Shown piece by piece: positions 46,601 through 55,310 of a stretch of 64,000 nt of DNA. The position numbers and the translations under genes were made by a program. The first letter of the stretch is position 1. Every line of letters begins with the position of its first letter. Origin of the DNA: Diospyros lotus (lineage: Eukaryota; Streptophyta; Magnoliopsida; Ericales; Ebenaceae); the NCBI RefSeq assembly GCF_014633365.1, contig NC_068352.1, positions 23,283,310 to 23,347,309 of the forward strand, read 5' to 3'. The notes beneath the pieces were generated by a model, which saw only the letters and a list, made by a program, of their open reading frames with translations, did not search any database and was not told the DNA's origin.

Positions 46601-49600
46601 CATTGTCATGAATGTTGTTTGGTGGTCATTGAGGAGCTCAGATTTTAGTTTAGGTGTTGGTCTTGACTATTTTCTAGAAGAGCGGGTGCGCTGATTTGGG
46701 GTTGGATTTTTGAGTGTGTGGGAGGGGGTAGGGGTAGGAGTTACTTTGACCATCTTCCTAGGCACAAGTAATGGTGCACAAAGAGGACTTTTGAATTTAT
46801 TATTTATTTAGTTTTTCTTATTATGGGGAGGGGACACCTTCATGAAGTAGGGGTCCTTAGGTTGCAACATTCAGTGTCTTTCTAAGAAGTATGGACACTT
46901 CTACCAATGTGTTGTGTCATGTTGGAAACAGAAACTTGGAAAATATTTTCAAGTGCCTATTAGGCACTCGTCCAAATATGTCTTAATGGTCTACATATAG
47001 AATTGGACACTACTCGAAAAATTTGGAGAAATACATTATGAGTTTTAAAGAGTGAGTTTGAAACCAATTATTTGGGGATATATAGAGTAATTCAGAGATG
47101 AAATCATTTAAAAAAAAATATCAAATTGAACTTCATCAATGAATTTCAACAATTTGTTAATTTTGACTACAGATTTTATATCTATTTTTTATGGACATAC
47201 AAATAAAAAAAGAAAAGGAAAAAACTTCAATTGTTGCAAATAAGATGATGGAAAAATTTGAATTCCCAACCCAGAAATAATAAAATATTCTAAAAAGAAA
47301 GGTAAATGGACAGCAGAAAAAAGAAAAAAGAAACTTGTATGTGTTTACTCCCTCTCTCACATAGACCAATGTGTATGTCTAGTTTTGTATAATTGTAAGT
47401 AGTTAAAATAAAACGAAAATAAACAAACAGAAAAGACAGTTTGTGCTGGGAATTGCTGCAACTTACCAATGACCAACGTGATAATAAAATCAAATCGATT
47501 TTGACCATCCCTCCAATAGTTCTCAAACCCATATACATAAACTTTCAATGCCATTTCCACAACATAAACCCACCCTGCAAGACCAAATCCAAGTCAATGG
47601 ATATGACAAGAAACTCAAAAAAGGGTGTTCCTAGAGCATGAGGCTCTCTACTTTGCACAAACCCTTGCTTTTCAAAGAGGTTTCTACAACTTGAACCTGT
47701 GACCTTTGAATCACACAGGAGCAACCTTACCGTTGCTACCAAGGCTTGCTCTCATGGAAACACAATAAAGGGAAGAAAAAAAAAGTAAAAACAGTATGGA
47801 AAAAGATAAGCACGAATCTAAGAAGACTATCAAATTCATAATGAAAGATTATCTTTACTGCTTTTATCAAAAGAATATTAGTTTAGGGAGTTGGTCCATT
47901 ATATTATGCAGCCTCTTTTTGGTGTATAGCTAACATTTTGCTGTGATGGCTCTCATCCATGCCATATTGAGCCCATCCTCCATTGCTATTTTAATGCCTG
48001 TATGGAACTCTTGAATTTTGCACTAAATTTTTCATAGATATAATTTTATTCACCTACCACAAGAAAGGAGGAAAAGGGTTAAACTCCAAACATAAATCAA
48101 TATCCACTCTTTCACTTTTCATAGCAATAAGTTTTACTCATGGAGGCTAGATATTATCACCATTAGCAGGTCAAGACCCCAAGTTACATTATTGTTCTTG
48201 ATTTTTACATTTCAGTGTCTTATCCACCTTTTCATTCAATTTGAAGCCATCATCACCATCTTGGAGAATAAAAAATGCCAACTTATCCATCAATGAGGAA
48301 GGTTTTCTCACATGTCAATTTTAGTTGTTGCTTTGGACTAGGAAGCTTCTTGCAGTTTTAGGAAACTAGAACAACAACAATTACATACTAAGGCCTTATC
48401 TCATTATGTGGGGTTGTTTTCATGAACTCTAACTTGCCAGTCATTTCTATCTTTTGTAAGGCTCTTATAATTGATATCATATCCAAGTGTCTCCCACCAA
48501 GTTTTTATTGGTTTTCCTCTACCTCTTTTACTAGAAATTTGTTATGTTCCATTCCATCAACTCTCCTCACAAAAGTTTCTATTGGTCTTCTTCTCACATG
48601 ATCAAACCATTTTAATTGTATCTCACACATTTTATTTTCAACCTTGACCTTCTAAAATGACCTCATTTCAAATTTTATCTTTTCTTGTATAACTACACAT
48701 CCATTTTTAATATCTTCATCTCCATTATGCTTGCATTTTGCACATGTTAGTGCTTCAATACCTAACATTCTATGCCTACAACAAAGTTGATTTTATAGTT
48801 GTTGTATGAAATTTTCTTCCCATAACTAACATTCTATGCCTACAACAAAGTTGATTTTATAGTCATCGTATGAAATTTCTTCCCATATTTGATGGAATCT
48901 GCTAGGGAGAGCAAAAGTAAGGTTAAACTGAACTAATCGAACCGAACCGATTGAACTTGTCAGTTCGGTTCGGTTTTTTTCTTGCATCGGTTTGGTTCGG
49001 TTAATTTTTCTCAAAAGTTCGATTTTCAATTCGATTTTTTGGTTGGAATAACCAAATCAACTGAACTTTAAAATGATGTTGTTTTGATGTTTATAAAACG
49101 ACATCGTTTTCTTCGATTTTGTGTGTTTTCTATTAGTTATTTTGGTTTTCTTCAGTTTTTTTGCGTTTCTTCGATTTAATCAGTTTGGTTCGGTTTATAT
49201 GGCTTGATACGGTTTTTTCGGTTATCGATTAGTTCAATTTTTTAGGTTAATTGGTCGGTTCAGTTCGATTTTGCTCTCCAATTCGGTTTAATCGGTTAGT
49301 GGTAAATGAATCAACTGTTTGCACACCCTTGAATCTTGCTATCACTTAAAATGCCAGATGCCTTTTCCCTTTTAACCGTCTTGCCTTAATTCTATGAAAA
49401 CAACCTCATTACTTTCCCCATCTTTTTGGATGATTGATCCGAGATATCTAAACTAATCTCTTCTTGGTATGATTTGATCTTTCAGTCTGACCATAACATC
49501 ATCTACACTTATATTTTTACTAAACTTGCATTCCATGTATTTGGTCTTCAATCTACTCAACTTAAAATCTCTAGATTCTAAAATGTTCCTCCATATTTTG

Positions 49601-52007
49601 AACTTGGCATTCACACCTCCTTTTGTCTCATCCACTAATGCATGTTAATGCAAATAGCATATACCACTTCACCTTTGCTTGGATATTTTTAGTGAGTTCA
49701 TCCATTATTAGCACAAACAGGAAAAAGGCTTAATATAGATCTTTGATGTAATCCCATTGTAATATAATATCATATATCATATACTATAACATAATAAAAT
49801 ATAAGATATTATAAATGATATAGATTATATATTATATTACATATTATGTGCAATAGATCATATATTATTATATTATAAAAATATATGATATATATTATTG
49901 TTGGCAATTGGATTTATCAGTTGATTTATTTCATTAATGTTTTGAGTTGTTGTAATCTAGTAGGGGTCCTAATTTATAGGAGAGTAATCAACTCCTATAC
50001 ATTAGGAGAATTGTTAGGAGGTTGAATAGTCTTAGAATTCTCAAGGATTAGGAGTATGTGTGTTATAAATAAGATTGTATTAATTAGTTTTGGTATATGA
50101 AAGATTAATTTTTGTTCTCTCACAATTATAAATAAATAAATTCAATGATATCTTTTATTAAGGATTTCAACATAATTTATAATATTTTATGATTTTATAA
50201 CAATTTAAAATGATTTTATAATATTTTATAATTTATAGATGAGTTAGGGATTTGTCTTGGAAATTTTGGGTTTTAGTGAGGGCATTTTGGTCTTTTTCTT
50301 TCAACAAAAGCTTTTTTTTTTTTTTTTTTTGGGTAGCTTATAATCTGCCCAAAAAAAAATAAATAAAGCTACCACCCTGCTAGCTTGATTCTCCTATAAT
50401 TCCTACAACTTTGAACATCTTATTCTTGTAAATAGGCACTAAAATGCTAATCCTCCACTCATCTGACATCCTTTTTGATTTAAGGATCATGATAAATCAT
50501 TTTATTAACCAAAATATACCCTTTCTTCCCATGCATTTTTAAGCTTCCATTGGTATTATCTTGTTCAACTATTCTTCATCTTTTCAATGCTTCTTGTTGT
50601 TTTTTTATTTCTCATTTGGACATATACATTTATTAAACATATCATTTCTATCTTCTTCAAAGTTACTAAGATGCCTCAACATAATAATTGTTCCTCTACC
50701 TTCATTGAATAACATTGATAAATACTCCTTCCATTCTTCCTTGATTGTCCCCACATTCACTATTACTTTTCAGTTTTTGTCTTTTACGCATTTCACTTGG
50801 CTCATATCCTTTGTTTTTCTCCTCCTTACTAGCTAGTTTATGTCTTACTTTTTGGTTTTTGTCTTTTATACATTTCACTTAGCTCAAGTTGGTATAAATT
50901 TTTACAAGCTTTTGACTTCGCTTCAAGAACTTCCTTTTTTGCTTCTTTTTTGGTCAAACTACACCTCTTCCAGTTTTCTTCTTTATGAAATTTTTAGAAA
51001 GTCTTGTAACAAGCTCTCTTATTTCTGATTTTCTCTTCTACCTTTTCATTTCATCACCAAGACTCAAGACTCTTTCTGATTTGGAATCTTTTCCCTTCTA
51101 CTCTCTAGAACAATCTCTATGGCATTTCAAATAGCAGTAATCATTTCACTTCACATTTGGTTTGCCTCTCCTTCAACGGTCCAATCTCTTATACCACACA
51201 TTTTCCTCAAAATAGTTTGTTTTTCACCTTTTTATCCCACCACATGAATTCTTAGGCTTCGTTTTGTATCATTTTTTCTCCATTTTTAACATGGGACATC
51301 AATGACCATAAGTCTATGTTGAGTCGTCAAGTATTCTCCCAGTATTACTTTACATTCTTGAAAGAGGCCTCTTCTCTTATAAGAAAATAGTCCATAAGAA
51401 AATAGCCTATTTGGGTAGTTGATACGACTTTTTTATATGTGATTAATTTCCATCCCATTTTTTAAACCTAGTGTTGGCTATGATTGGCTCATATGCTGTG
51501 GCAAAATCCAAAATAGCTTTACCTTCATTATTTATTTCTCCAAATTCATAAACTCCATGAACATCTCTTTATTGATCCACTTCTCTACCCAGATTACTAT
51601 TTAAGTCACCTCAATAATAATCTTCTCACCACTAGGCATTTCTTGTACTAACCCCTTTAAATCTCTCCAAAATTTTGCCTTCATCTTCTCTTCTAGCTCA
51701 ACTTGAGGTGCATATGCACTAACAATTTTCATGAAGTTATTCAAAAAATTTATAATGGTTCAAACAAGAGGAAAATATTATAGAATAAATAAATTGGATC
51801 TCAAATATCCATGGTGTGAAACGAAAAGCAAGCAATCAAACTGGCAATAAACTCAATGAACTCTTTATTTATCATGCATATACTTAAAATGCATTAAGAA
51901 AGTTAAATCATTGATACACTACGAGTTAGAGACATGGTTAAGTCCTTACCAAAGACAAACTCTACCTTTTGCCAAAATTCTTGGCCAGAGTTATTCTCTA
52001 TATCAAG
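22602..52007 (-). CDS. TPC1: Two-pore vacuolar cation channel TPC1, C-terminal half (10 exons)
   Basis: Voltage- and Ca2+-gated cation channel of the vacuole membrane (the slow vacuolar channel). Exons on the minus strand: 52007-51950, 47574-47467, 40508-40445, 30926-30758, 30393-30329, 30066-29976, 28462-28376, 24065-23988, 22821-22790, 22689-22602. Together they give 840 nt (279 residues plus stop) with all phases and GT-AG sites consistent. They cover domain II: the region after IIS1 ([12 protein letters not shown]), [17 protein letters not shown], voltage sensor [17 protein letters not shown], pore helix/filter [15 protein letters not shown]6 and the cytosolic tail [20 protein letters not shown]. 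Arg spacing in the second sensor (6, 3, 3) equals that of Arabidopsis TPC1. Domain I, the EF hands and the start codon are not in the exons found. Coding is 3% of this span; introns are filled with retroelements, yet no exon is damaged. Confidence 0.92.
22790..22821 (-). CDS. TPC1: TPC1 32-nt microexon
   Basis: Encodes [11 protein letters not shown] plus two bases of a Gly codon, between TTGCAG and GTGTGT. The phase requires it, since the flanking exons do not join in frame without it, and RRRS is conserved in the TPC1 tail. Confidence 0.85.
23988..24065 (-). CDS. TPC1: TPC1 exon (end of IIS6, acidic tail)
   Basis: 78-nt exon encoding [20 protein letters not shown] and SEGTEK, ending before GTTGGT. 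Confidence 0.9.
24306..25407 (+). mobile_element. Internally deleted Ty1/copia element C1
   Basis: 1102-bp element with 5' LTR 24306-24521, Met-type PBS (TGGTATTAGAGCA from 24522), polypurine tract TTGAGGGGGAG before the 3' LTR (25183-25407) and flanking CTTTTT on both sides (5-6-bp TSD in a T-run). The 661-bp interior retains only copia RNase [23 protein letters not shown] and DILTKAL are readable with stops near 24948 and 25081. Gag, protease, integrase and RT are gone. A 23-bp direct repeat (CATCCTAGGTTAGTTTTTAT at about 24568 and 24628) sits at the deletion edge. Confidence 0.92.
25414..26084. other. TPC1 intron sequence, nothing recognised
   Basis: AT-rich intron DNA between C1 and the probable MITE. 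Confidence 0.5.
26085..26445. mobile_element. Probable MITE
   Basis: Imperfect terminal inverted similarity between CTGTGTTTGGCCAGTGAATG (left) and the inverse of the right end (CTGTTTGACTGTGCATGAGA), with mirrored A-rich/T-rich tracts and AGTGTTTTT/AAAAACACTT inside. Non-coding, in a TPC1 intron. Exact ends uncertain. Confidence 0.45.
27240..27765. repeat. Element with GGTTCAACCGG-type degenerate ends
   Basis: The left side has GGTTCAGTGGTCGGACC and the right side CCAACCAGTCTGGTTCAACT and AGGTCGGGCCAGTT, enclosing AT-rich DNA. This layout recurs in plant genomes as a non-autonomous repeat; boundaries are approximate. Confidence 0.4.
28036..28058. repeat. Poly-G run
   Basis: About 20 consecutive G. 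Overlapping open frames of poly-Gly or poly-Pro are artefacts. Confidence 0.9.
28376..28462 (-). CDS. TPC1: TPC1 exon (start of IIS6)
   Basis: 87-nt exon encoding [20 protein letters not shown] and VTVLLLFNL, between TTTCAG and GTAAGT. Confidence 0.93.
29976..30066 (-). CDS. TPC1: TPC1 exon (second pore helix and filter)
   Basis: 91-nt exon encoding [20 protein letters not shown] and [10 protein letters not shown], the domain-II selectivity filter segment. Donor is GTATCG. Confidence 0.94.
30329..30393 (-). CDS. TPC1: TPC1 exon (IFGGIVNAG)
   Basis: 65-nt exon encoding [20 protein letters not shown] and D, the extracytosolic turret before the second pore helix. Donor is GTATCC. Confidence 0.9.
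30758..30926 (-). CDS. TPC1: TPC1 exon (voltage sensor S4 and S5 of domain II)
   Basis: 169-nt exon encoding [40 protein letters not shown] and [12 protein letters not shown]. The four S4 arginines are all present. Confidence 0.95.
30927..32150. other. TPC1 intron sequence, no gene
   Basis: AT-rich intron. A short local duplication (TTTTTTTAATATAAACT at about 31876 and 31909) is the only structure seen. The 107-codon plus-strand open frame at 31391 has no recognisable domain and is on the antisense strand of TPC1. Confidence 0.5.
32150..33560 (-). mobile_element. Ty3/gypsy fragment G3: LTR, PBS and gag 5' end
   Basis: Minus strand. LTR 33107-33560 (454 bp, TGTTAATGCGG to CGCTATGTCA) contains a TATA-like ATACTATAAATATG. 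It is followed by a Met-type PBS (TGGTATCAGAGC, 33104 downward) and a degraded gag start ([23 protein letters not shown], then [18 protein letters not shown]). The gag is lost after about 32600. Between about 32580 and 32150 an open minus frame without recognised homology continues. The sequence before the LTR is a polypurine tract (GGGGGGAAGTGGGAAG) joined to pol of another family, G2. Confidence 0.75.
33107..33560 (-). repeat. G3 LTR
   Basis: 454-bp LTR bounded by TG...CA on the minus strand, with PBS on one side and PPT on the other. Its ends differ from those of the G2 LTR at 38425-38782. Confidence 0.8.
33873..34149 (-). pseudogene. G2 RNase H segment
   Basis: [20 protein letters not shown] leads into [20 protein letters not shown] and [20 protein letters not shown], the tethered-RNase H region of Ty3/gypsy pol. 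It follows in frame from FSSI on the other side of the nested insertion. Confidence 0.85.
34155..34397 (+). repeat. Left LTR with terminal palindrome
   Basis: 243 bp. Arms 34155-34224 and 34328-34397 are inverse complements (two mismatches) around a 103-bp loop containing AAAGCTAGTGGCG repeats and GGTAAATCCTTGCGGCGAGC. Confidence 0.85.
34440..34829 (+). other. Short open interior of the TRIM-like element
   Basis: After the PBS an open frame runs [20 protein letters not shown] ... to TAA-less end at TGA about 34827. It is hydrophilic and has no gag, zinc-finger or pol motif. It may be a vestigial leader/gag start or chance. Confidence 0.35.
34930..35530. repeat. Degenerate 12-13-bp tandem array
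   Basis: About 600 bp built from GCGAAGCTAGCG, GCGAATCCTTGTG, GCAAAGCTTGTG and GCAAGACCTTGTG variants. The same words appear once or twice in the left LTR loop (34225-34290), so the array looks like an expansion of LTR-internal sequence. Confidence 0.9.
35660..36630 (-). pseudogene. G2 reverse transcriptase
   Basis: RT blocks are readable from about 36180 ([20 protein letters not shown]) through the FDD box (VVVYFDDIL) to [20 protein letters not shown] and [18 protein letters not shown] sequence, with frameshifts between them. The polypeptide before 36423 ([18 protein letters not shown]) is the linker in front of RT. Confidence 0.85.
38425..38782 (-). repeat. G2 5' LTR
   Basis: On the minus strand it runs from TGTGAAACATCTTGC to CCTACGCTGCA, four bases before the PBS. 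TATA-like GCCTATAAATATTC is present. No second copy was found in the window. Confidence 0.7.
38786..40220 (+). mobile_element. Ty1/copia 3' fragment C2
   Basis: Starts mid-RT right at the G2 LTR edge ([10 protein letters not shown]), then [16 protein letters not shown] (about 39014-39062), RNase H pieces and NIYAPT-stop at about 39965. 3' LTR 39976-40220. Gag to early RT are missing from the window. Many frameshifts. Confidence 0.85.
39976..40220 (+). repeat. C2 3' LTR
   Basis: 245 bp from TGTTAAGATACATT to TTCTATCACA. It contains an internal imperfect direct repeat (ATAGTAACCATATATCTTG near 40012 and 40063) and a TATA-like TGTATATAAAGG. Confidence 0.8.
40445..40508 (-). CDS. TPC1: TPC1 exon (IIS3-S4 linker)
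   Basis: 64-nt exon encoding [20 protein letters not shown] plus E and part of W, between acceptor CAG and donor GTAAGA. Recognised only by homology and phase. Confidence 0.88.
40660..40725. repeat. Poly-C / poly-A / (AT)n / (AAAT)n compound run
   Basis: A C-run, A-run, AT dinucleotides and AAAT units follow one another within 65 bp of a TPC1 intron. Confidence 0.9.
40726..41498. other. Uncharacterised intron segment split by C3
   Basis: More GC-rich than surrounding intron. It contains a 157-codon plus-strand open frame (40984-41457) without recognisable domains, antisense to TPC1. The segment continues after C3 at 46546. It may be an old repeat; identity not established. Confidence 0.35.
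42236..43060 (+). pseudogene. C3 gag
   Basis: Starts [16 protein letters not shown]2-like gag with [13 protein letters not shown]. One TGA at 42602 interrupts it. The zinc knuckle [14 protein letters not shown] is at about 42958-43000. Confidence 0.88.
43061..44880 (+). pseudogene. C3 protease and integrase
   Basis: Protease [14 protein letters not shown] (about 43230) keeps its DSG. GAG-pre-integrase [14 protein letters not shown] is followed by a frameshift over the Cys pair. The core shows [15 protein letters not shown] and the [13 protein letters not shown] block (about 44065-44100). A Pro/Ser-rich linker leads to RT. Confidence 0.88.
44893..46383 (+). pseudogene. C3 reverse transcriptase and RNase H
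   Basis: [52 protein letters not shown] and [13 protein letters not shown] (about 45421-45459), then a single TAG. Beyond it: [31 protein letters not shown] and [14 protein letters not shown] to the stop at 46381. Apart from that TAG, RT-RNase H is open. Confidence 0.92.
46546..47466. other. TPC1 intron after C3, nothing recognised
   Basis: Continuation of the segment interrupted by C3, then AT-rich intron up to the exon donor at 47467. Confidence 0.5.
47467..47574 (-). CDS. TPC1: TPC1 exon (IIS2-IIS3 region)
   Basis: 108-nt exon encoding [20 protein letters not shown] and [15 protein letters not shown], ending before GTAAGT. Confidence 0.93.
47630..47745 (-). repeat. Au-like SINE, minus strand
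   Basis: Reverse complement reads GGTAGCAACGGTAAGGTTGC (box A region) and AGGTCACAGGTTCAAGTTG (box B region). It is a better-preserved promoter half of the same SINE type as 9955-10105; the tail is short. Confidence 0.65.
48915..49300. repeat. GGTTCGGTT-type degenerate repeats inside the LINE
   Basis: Multiple CGGTTCGGTTT and CGAACCGAACC words around AAACGACATCGTTTT, flanked on both sides by LINE sequence. It is probably a separate small insertion. A near-duplicate of its left flank (CTATGCCTACAACAAAGTTG at about 48771 and 48835) lies beside it. Confidence 0.55.
49899..50124 (+). mobile_element. Solo LTR within the LINE
   Basis: 226 bp from TGTTGGCAATTGG to TTCTCTCACA with perfect 5-bp target duplications ATTAT (49894-49898 and 50125-50129) and a TATA-like GTTATAAATAAG. 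No internal region, so it is the product of LTR-LTR recombination. Family unknown. Confidence 0.85.
50285..50335. repeat. Poly-T tract
   Basis: A T-run of about 22 bases in the interrupted LINE region. Confidence 0.85.
51950..52007 (-). CDS. TPC1: TPC1 exon ([19 protein letters not shown])
   Basis: 58-nt exon between TTGCAG and GTAAGG on the minus strand. It encodes the loop after the first helix of domain II and ends one base into a Gly codon completed by the next exon. It is the most 5' TPC1 exon recognised. Confidence 0.87.
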
Positions 52008-52274
52008 CTGCAACACAACCACCATCAAATATTAATGAACTCAAATTAACACTTCTCAAAGAAAAAATAATAATAAAACAAAAACCACATACTCTGCAAC
52101 AAAGAAAATCAGAAGTCTAAACAAGCATGAGAATGTGGCTTTTAATTAACATGATAATAAATTTAGTTTCAAGTTAGCTAAAGTGGAACCTAGCTGGATT
52201 CCTATTTACAGCCAATCCTAAACCCAGATAAAACGAGGAGGATTGAGCTAGGAAACTGGTAGCCAGCATAAACT

Positions 52275-52356
52275 CATTGGATCAAACAACATGAGTTCTA
52301 GACAAATCCCGAAAGGGGGATTAAGGCATGATATGTTGTTGTTGTTGTTAGGTAAA
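52275..52356 (+). repeat. LINE 3'-terminus-like tail
   Basis: GGGGGATTAAGGCATGATAT followed by four to five GTT units resembles the end of a plant L1 3' terminus. Only the tail remains. Confidence 0.45.
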
Positions 52357-53310
52357 GTGGACTAGATCCAATCAATTGAAGCAGCTATAGATGCCTAAAT
52401 TGTCCCATCAATCCTCTACCTGTTCATCCAAAATAGCAAAGGATCTTACTTCTATAAGTAGTCTCAATAGTTTTATGTCAATGCCCCATAAAAGAGATAA
52501 TGAAAAACAGAATAATATTTTAATCCAATTTTTTCTAGTAAGCAAAGGAATCACTGATGGAGTGCCAATATAATGAAGTGCAACCTTATAAAGTGGAAGC
52601 ATGAATCATTCAAAAACCTGCATCAATAGGAATACACAAGTCCATAGATGTCAGGGTTGATGTACCACCCATGGGACCATGAATCAGGACAAATGTCAAA
52701 ATTCATGGGTCGTTTTCAAACCAGGTTGCTCTGGGTTGCAAATTGGATTGCCATTTTTGGTGATCCAAAGTTTCAAGAAGAAGCAAACTGGTAATGTCGC
52801 AGGAAGGAAACTACAATGCAGCTTAAACAACTAATGTCACAAACAAGAAGAAAATTACAGTGATCATCACGGAAGACCTACCAAAAAGAAATGAGATCAT
52901 CGCAGAAGACTTACAAAAAAGAAAATTAAAGTGATATATTTGTTTCTCTGCTTATGATTTGGTATGTTCTATTTGTGATGTTTTTAGCACTTCTTGTGCT
53001 TGTTTTGTACTTGCTATAATATTAGTGTGTTGGACGATTTTGCACTTTTGTTAGCTATTGAAGGATTGCCAAAGCAACTGAGGCTAAAATTAAAAAGCGA
53101 AAAAAAAAAAAGCTTTAAGCTTAATAAAAAAATCAATTTTTTGAAGGAATAACAAAATATATAATTTAGTTAATATAAATTTAATATTGACCCCAATAAA
53201 TATTCAAAACATACCATGACACCAAAAGGCATACCAACTAAGCCTACCATGCTATGTTACCTACCTCGTTCCCGACCCCTAGCATATCGCTATCCTGGCA
53301 GCCATGCACA
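52357..53310. other. Intron/intergenic sequence, nothing recognised
   Basis: AT-rich DNA between the most 5' recognised TPC1 exon and copia C4. It was searched by eye for earlier TPC1 exons without success. Confidence 0.5.
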
Positions 53311-53698
53311 AGTCTTGTTAAAAATTAAAGTTAATTTTTTTTGATAATTCCTGAAGTATTTATGATGGTGTGCCTGTCTTTCTGTTCTCAAGGTATCTTG
53401 ATGATATTAACTGGTGATGCAGTCCCCAGGAAAATTATTAGATGGTTTCTATGAGTGTTTTTCAAGGTCTTTATTGTATTTACTTCCTATGTCTAGATAG
53501 TTCTATTGTGTCCATTAATAGGATGGTCTAGTATGTTTTTGGGTGGTCTTAATTCTATACGTACTTCCAGTTAAATCATATTAAGAGTTTGTTTTTGTTG
53601 AGTTATCGTCCCTTCGATTTTTTACATGGTATTAGAGCCAAGTTGTGGTAACTTGGTACAGGTCTAGATTGTGGGTGAAGTAACTCAGTGCTCTTACT

Positions 53699-55310
53699 AT
53701 GGATACTAGTGGTCGTGTAGTTGGACTTGGTATGGAGTTATTAAACCAGTCCAATTATCTGGTGTGGAAGTCATGCATGGAGTCTTATCTCCTCAGTGAA
53801 GACCTGTGGGAAATTGTGGGTGGTGATGACACCAGTCTTCTAGAAGACAACGACACAAATGTTGAGATGCTCAAATAGTGGAAGCAAAAAAATGCTAAGG
53901 CAGAATTTGCACTGAAGAGGTTAATATCCTCAAGGGTGTTTGAGCACATTTCTCGATGTACCTCTACAAGCTCAATTTGCTAGACTCTTGATCAGTTATT
54001 CAACAAGAAGAATGAAACTCGTTTGCAAATGCTTGAGAACGAGTTGGTGAATGCGAAACGGGGGGGTCTTCGATTTTGCAGTATTTTTTGAAAGTGAAGA
54101 CATGATGCTCGGAGATTAACCTTCTAAATCCAGAGGAATAGATTTCGGAGGCTCAAGTAAAGCAGTCTATTATTCGGGGATTATGTCCCAAATATATACC
54201 TTTTGTTACGTCAATCCAGGGATGGGTTCAACAACCATCATTGGAGGAGTTTGAAAACCCTTTGTCTTCACAGGAGTCCTTGGCTTTGCAGATGGCTGGA
54301 GTTAAGATCTATGAAGGAACTGGGAATGCTTTCATTACTGGGAGGCAGCCAAAATCTAAAGGAAAAGCCAAGATGAAGTTTACAGCTAAGAAGGATGAAG
54401 CTGTGGCAGATTCTTTCAAGGAACATAAGAAAAACTTCAAGTGCTACCAGTGTGGGAAGCTTGGCCATTTTAAGAAGGATTGCCGTGTAAAGTTAAAGGA
54501 AGGCAATATGGTGGAATCCAGCATCTCACATGAAGACAAAGAATGGGAAAACTGTTTCATGGCCAAGACTACCTCTACATGTGAAATGGCGTCTAAGACC
54601 TTTAACAACAGGTGGATTGTCGATTCTGGTTGTAGTCATCATCTAACAGGAGATGAGAAGCAGTTTTCTGATTTGCATTGGCATAAAGGAAAAGAAGCCA
54701 TAACCACTACAGATAATACTTGTCATCATGTCAAGAAGGAAGGTACTGTTATCAACAATAGTGGTGGTGAGTCAATCACGCTTAATAGCGTGTATCATGT
54801 TCCGGGGTGAAAAAGAATCTTCTTTCGGTGGCAAACGTGGTTGATTCCAGTAATTATGTTTTATTTGGTCCACGAGATGTGAAGTTTCTACAGAATATTA
54901 AAATGTTAGAAGCAGATGTGGTTCGCACTGGTACACGCGTAAATGATTTATATGTTTTATCAGCTTCAAGCACTAATGTTGAGAAGATGAATAGCAATGA
55001 CAATGCTTCTCTTGGGCATGCAAGACTTGGGCATATTAATATGACCAAATTGAAAGTTATGACACAGAAGAATCTAGTTGAAGGTCTTTCCAATTTGACC
55101 AGCTTTGATGATGGTAAAATCTGTGAAGGTTGTCAATGTGGGAAATCTCACAGGCTTCCATTTGACAAAGCTATTTCACGGTCCAAATCTCCTCTGGAAT
55201 GGATTCATAGTGACTTGATGGGTCCAACTCGAACGGCCTCGTATATGGGATTTCATTATATGTTACTCTTCGTTGATGATTTTACTAGATTTACCCGGGT
55301 TTTTTGTTAA
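53699..55310 (+). pseudogene. C4 gag, protease and start of integrase
   Basis: Gag has in-frame stops near 53876 and 53980 and a frame break near 54060. Zinc knuckle CYQCGKLGHFKKDC (54442-54483). Protease WIVDSGCSHHLTG (about 54613). GAG-pre-integrase LGHARLGHINMTKL and zinc-binding CEGCQCGKSHRLPF. Integrase start HSDLMGPTRTASYMGFHYML, VDDFTRF. Confidence 0.88.

Larger units (their letters stand above)
48360..51780 (-). mobile_element. L1-type LINE, degraded, interrupted
   Basis: Minus strand. The endonuclease part reads [20 protein letters not shown] (about 51730-51670), [14 protein letters not shown] and, with stops, the DFA/ANT block. Then GEANQM-stop-SEM (about 51180, Trp codon changed to TGA). 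RT has [20 protein letters not shown] and TKYMECKFS (about 49610-49510). The C-terminal block [18 protein letters not shown] is at about 48620-48580. It ends in a TTGTTGTTC-type tail at about 48370. It is cut by GGTTCGG-rich repeats and by a solo LTR. Confidence 0.8.

Noticed and set aside
52408..52602. Minus-strand open frame as an upstream TPC1 exon
   Set aside because: No match to the EF-hand or IIS1 region, and its end does not fit the phase-0 acceptor at 52007.
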